Below, one piece after another: positions 61,974 through 64,000 of a stretch of 64,000 nt of DNA; the stretch's first letter is position 1, and each line of letters starts with the position of its first letter. The translations under genes were made by a program, and so were the position numbers. Source of the DNA: Streptomyces violaceusniger Tu 4113 (lineage in GTDB: Bacteria > Actinomycetota > Actinomycetes > Streptomycetales > Streptomycetaceae). A model generated the notes under the pieces. That model saw nothing but the letters and a program-made list of their open reading frames with translations. It ran no database searches and was not told the origin of the DNA. The DNA is taken from NCBI RefSeq assembly GCF_000147815.2, contig NC_015957.1, positions 5,456,001 through 5,520,000 of the forward strand, given 5' to 3'.

Positions 61974-61998
61974 GGGCCGCCGTGGATCACCGCGGCCC
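61974..61998. terminator. Bidirectional hairpin terminator
   Basis: GGGCCGC / GCGGCCC outer stem with an inner GTG/CAC pair around GAT, between the convergent YiaA-like and LacI genes. Confidence 0.65.
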
Positions 61999-62023
61999 GC
62001 CGTGACTCCAGCACCTGAGGCGT

Positions 62024-63067
62024 TTACCGATTTTCCGCGCCGACGCTCTCCGGGGGCGGTCCGCTGGTGCCCCGTACCGTCAGCTTCGGGTCCAGCACCG
62101 CCTCCCGCGGCTCCGGCGCCGTGCCCTCCAGCCGCTCCACCGCGAACCGCACCGCGTGCTCGGCCATGAGCACCGCGTCCTGGCGGACCGTGGTCAGGCC
62201 GATCGGCATCAGATGAGAGAGGTGACTGTCGTCGTAGCCCACGACGGACAGGTCGCGCGGGACGTCGACGCCCGCCTGGGTCAGGGTCATCAACAGCCCC
62301 ATCGCACAACGGTCGTTGCCCGCGAGGACCGCCGTCGGCAGGGGCCGGCCGTGGTCGCGCTCGTCCAGCAGCAGTCGCCCCGTCTCGATGCCGGACTGCT
62401 CGGTGTGGTTGCCGGGGATCACCCGCAGTTCCGGCTCCAGGCCATGACGGCGCATCGCCGCACGGTAGGCGCGGCGGCGTTCGGCCGAGCCCGGTCCGCG
62501 GCCGCCGTCGATGTGCACGATCCGGCGGTGGCCCAGTTCGACGAGGTGCTCCATGGCCTGCCGTACGCCCTTGCCCTCGGCCGTGTGCACGCTGTCGACG
62601 CGGGCGTGGGGGACCCGGCGGCCGACGGAGACGGTGACCGTGCGGTGTCCCAGCGCGTCGATGTCCGCGGGCTGCGCGTCGGGCCCGAGCAGGATCACCG
62701 CCTCGCAGCGGTGACCGAGCAGCGCCTCGACGGCCTTGGCCTCGCCGCGCCCCTGAGCGGTCGCGGAGAGCAGGACGTCGTAGCCGAGCCGCTCGGCCTC
62801 GGGGTAGATGCCCTCGACGAGGTCGGCATGGAAGGGCTGGCGAACGGTGAACATCACGCCGAGCGTGCGGCTGCGGCCGCGAGCCAGCAGGCGGGCCGCG
62901 CTGTCGAGCCGGTAGCCGATCTCGTCGGCGACGCGCAGCACGCGGTCGCGGGTCTGCGGGCTCGCTCCCGGCTGATCGCGGAAGACGATGGAGACGAGTG
63001 CCCGGGACACGCCCGCCCGCTCCGCGACGTCCGCCATGGTGGGCCGCTGCTTGCCCGATCCATCCAC
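62024..63067 (-). CDS. LacI-family regulator of sugar transport
   Basis: 347 residues: PTMADVAERAGVSRALVSIV helix-turn-helix, hinge helix SAARLLARGRSRTLGV, and a sugar-binding core (ADLVEGIYPEAERLGYDVLL; VVGYDDSHLSHLMPIGLTTV). GTG 63067 has GGAGGG upstream; an open frame to 63127 is less likely. Divergent from a sugar-porter MFS gene and probably represses it through the tandem repeats at 63169-63194. Confidence 0.92.
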   Translation of the reverse strand: MDGSGKQRPTMADVAERAGVSRALVSIVFRDQPGASPQTRDRVLRVADEIGYRLDSAARLLARGRSRTLGVMFTVRQPFHADLVEGIYPEAERLGYDVLLSATAQGRGEAKAVEALLGHRCEAVILLGPDAQPADIDALGHRTVTVSVGRRVPHARVDSVHTAEGKGVRQAMEHLVELGHRRIVHIDGGRGPGSAERRRAYRAAMRRHGLEPELRVIPGNHTEQSGIETGRLLLDERDHGRPLPTAVLAGNDRCAMGLLMTLTQAGVDVPRDLSVVGYDDSHLSHLMPIGLTTVRQDAVLMAEHAVRFAVERLEGTAPEPREAVLDPKLTVRGTSGPPPESVGAENR

Positions 63068-63131
63068 CTGTGACCACCCTCCGATGCCGCCCACCTTACG
63101 GGCAGTCGCGAAACCCCCCGGCAACAAGCTA

Positions 63132-63194
63132 TTGACATGACATTCGGACAGGGGCCATCGTACTCGCCTAGAGCGCGCTAGTAGAGCGCGCTAG
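63132..63194 (+). promoter_or_regulatory. Promoter and tandem operator of the sugar porter
   Basis: TTGACA (63132-63137) is a good -35. Two adjacent exact copies of TAGAGCGCGCTAG (63169-63181 and 63182-63194), each with the self-complementary core AGCGCGCT, lie about 30 bases downstream near the expected transcription start, suited to LacI binding. Confidence 0.6.
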
Positions 63195-63231
63195 ACCGTT
63201 CCCCCTCCCCTCGAACCGGCAGGAGGCGGCC

Positions 63232-64000
63232 ATGGACGTCAGGGACGACGCGACACAGGCCCCCACACCAGCCACCGCCATCACGGACCCCGCTCCGCGG
63301 GCGGTCTCCCGGCGGCTGCGGATCATCACGGTCGTCGCCACCTTCGGCGGTCTTCTCTTCGGCTACGACACCGGCGTCATCAATGGCGCGCTGCCCTATA
63401 TGACCGACGACCTGGGCCTCACCCCGGTCACCGAGGGCATGGTCACCAGCTCGCTCCTCCTGGGTGCCGCGCTCGGCGCGGTCACCGGCGGCCGGCTGTC
63501 GGACGCACGCGGACGGCGGCACACCATCCTCGCCCTGGCCGTGCTGTTCTTCATCGGCGCGCTCGGCTGCACCCTCGCCCCGACCACCGCGGTCATGGTC
63601 GTGGCGCGGTTCGTCCTCGGCCTCGCGGTCGGCGGAGCGTCGGTGACCGTACCGGTCTACCTCGCGGAGATCTCGCCCGCCGAACGGCGCGGAGCCCTGG
63701 TCACCCGCAATGAACTCATGATTGTGAGCGGCCAGTTGCTGGCCTTCACCTCCAACGCGATCATCGCCCAGGTGGGCGGCGAGTCGGGCGGCGTCTGGCG
63801 CTGGATGCTGGTGCTGGCCACAATTCCGGCCGTCGTGCTGTGGTTCGGCATGCTGGTCATGCCGGAGAGCCCGCGCTGGCTGGCCTCCCAGAGCCGGTTC
63901 ACCGACGCGCTCGGCGTTCTCAAGCAAGTCCGCTCCCGGCAGCGGGCCGAGGCCGAGCTGAGTGAGGTGTCCGCGCTCGCCATCAAGGAGGAGCAGCAGA
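63232..64000 (+). CDS. Sugar-porter MFS transporter (partial, runs off right edge)
   Basis: 256 residues are visible. VVATFGGLLFGYDTGVINGA is the sugar porter start, then GRLSDARGRRHTILAL (motif A), VPVYLAEISPAERRGALVTR and the family motif PESPRWLASQSR. It imports a sugar or polyol by proton symport. ATG 63232 has AGGAGG. Divergent from a LacI regulator across two tandem operator-like repeats. Confidence 0.95.
   Translation, partial: MDVRDDATQAPTPATAITDPAPRAVSRRLRIITVVATFGGLLFGYDTGVINGALPYMTDDLGLTPVTEGMVTSSLLLGAALGAVTGGRLSDARGRRHTILALAVLFFIGALGCTLAPTTAVMVVARFVLGLAVGGASVTVPVYLAEISPAERRGALVTRNELMIVSGQLLAFTSNAIIAQVGGESGGVWRWMLVLATIPAVVLWFGMLVMPESPRWLASQSRFTDALGVLKQVRSRQRAEAELSEVSALAIKEEQQ

Noticed and set aside
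1..64000. CRISPR arrays, tRNA or rRNA genes, riboswitches
   Set aside because: No regularly spaced repeats, cloverleaf-like sequences or conserved RNA elements were recognised on reading both strands.

Overview
This window has the hallmarks of a Streptomyces chromosome, probably an accessory or arm region. GC is very high with strong third-position GC bias. Regulators (XRE, MarR, TetR, MerR, LacI, GntR, WYL, HxlR, AraC) are dense. Secreted proteins carry actinobacterial signal peptides. A few genes contain the rare TTA leucine codon (ATP-grasp, YceI, the 34401 gene, acyltransferase). A decayed relative of the telomere-associated protein gene (tap) and an IS5-type insertion fit a subtelomeric or plastic region. 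No tRNA, rRNA or CRISPR array was seen.

Layout. 1-2275: an acyl-AMP ligase running off the left edge plus an ATP-grasp ligase, possibly the edge of a biosynthetic cluster. 2656-6265: an Atu4866-like protein / MFS pump / SDR operon, divergent from its likely XRE repressor. 6342-8410: gap and a GlxA-type AraC regulator. 8475-13003: a large nucleoside-phosphorylase-NACHT protein of the STAND/NLR-like defence type, broken by a one-base frame change just after the Walker A motif. 13181-15371: HSL-type esterase, methyltransferase, and a frameshifted small membrane protein. 15512-17864: epimerase + SDR, divergent from MarR across a perfect palindrome. 17899-20453: MarR + MFS exporter with overlapping start and stop. 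20499-24262: hydrolase, VOC protein, HxlR / imine-reductase-like pair, YceI. 24299-25659: tap-like pseudogene and a small lipoprotein. 26175-32327: SapA-like protein, FBP zinc protein and TetR sharing an operator, SGNH hydrolase, phosphatase/fructosamine-kinase pair, membrane-anchored EEP protein, small secreted protein.

32388-37618: MarR, then a LacI repressor divergent from an unrecognised TIM-barrel-like protein and a D-2-hydroxyacid dehydrogenase, followed by a PL7 alginate lyase. 37911-44783 is the most coherent metabolic unit: LtnD, OtnK, OtnC, an ACS-type MFS permease, OtnI, DenD and a FadR-type GntR regulator. Together they should import four-carbon sugar acids (L-threonate and D-erythronate) and convert them to dihydroxyacetone phosphate.

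44844-51648: WYL/DinB pair, aldo/keto reductase, AlkZ-like winged-helix protein, acyltransferase, a proline-iminopeptidase remnant, and a cysteine-desulfurase-like enzyme. 51852-54942: AI-2E-type permease, then nsrR and hmp (nitric oxide sensing and detoxification), each carrying the same NsrR-type operator. 55100-58957 is a decayed stretch: a methyltransferase with an IS inserted exactly at its stop codon, a frameshifted O-methyltransferase, and a beta-helix gene containing an inverted internal segment. 58991-64000: MerR/membrane-protein pair, LLM flavin oxidoreductase facing a TetR stub, YiaA-like protein, LacI regulator, and a sugar porter running off the right edge.

Most operator, terminator and start-site statements are read directly from the sequence. 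Functional names come from remembered family motifs, not from searches.
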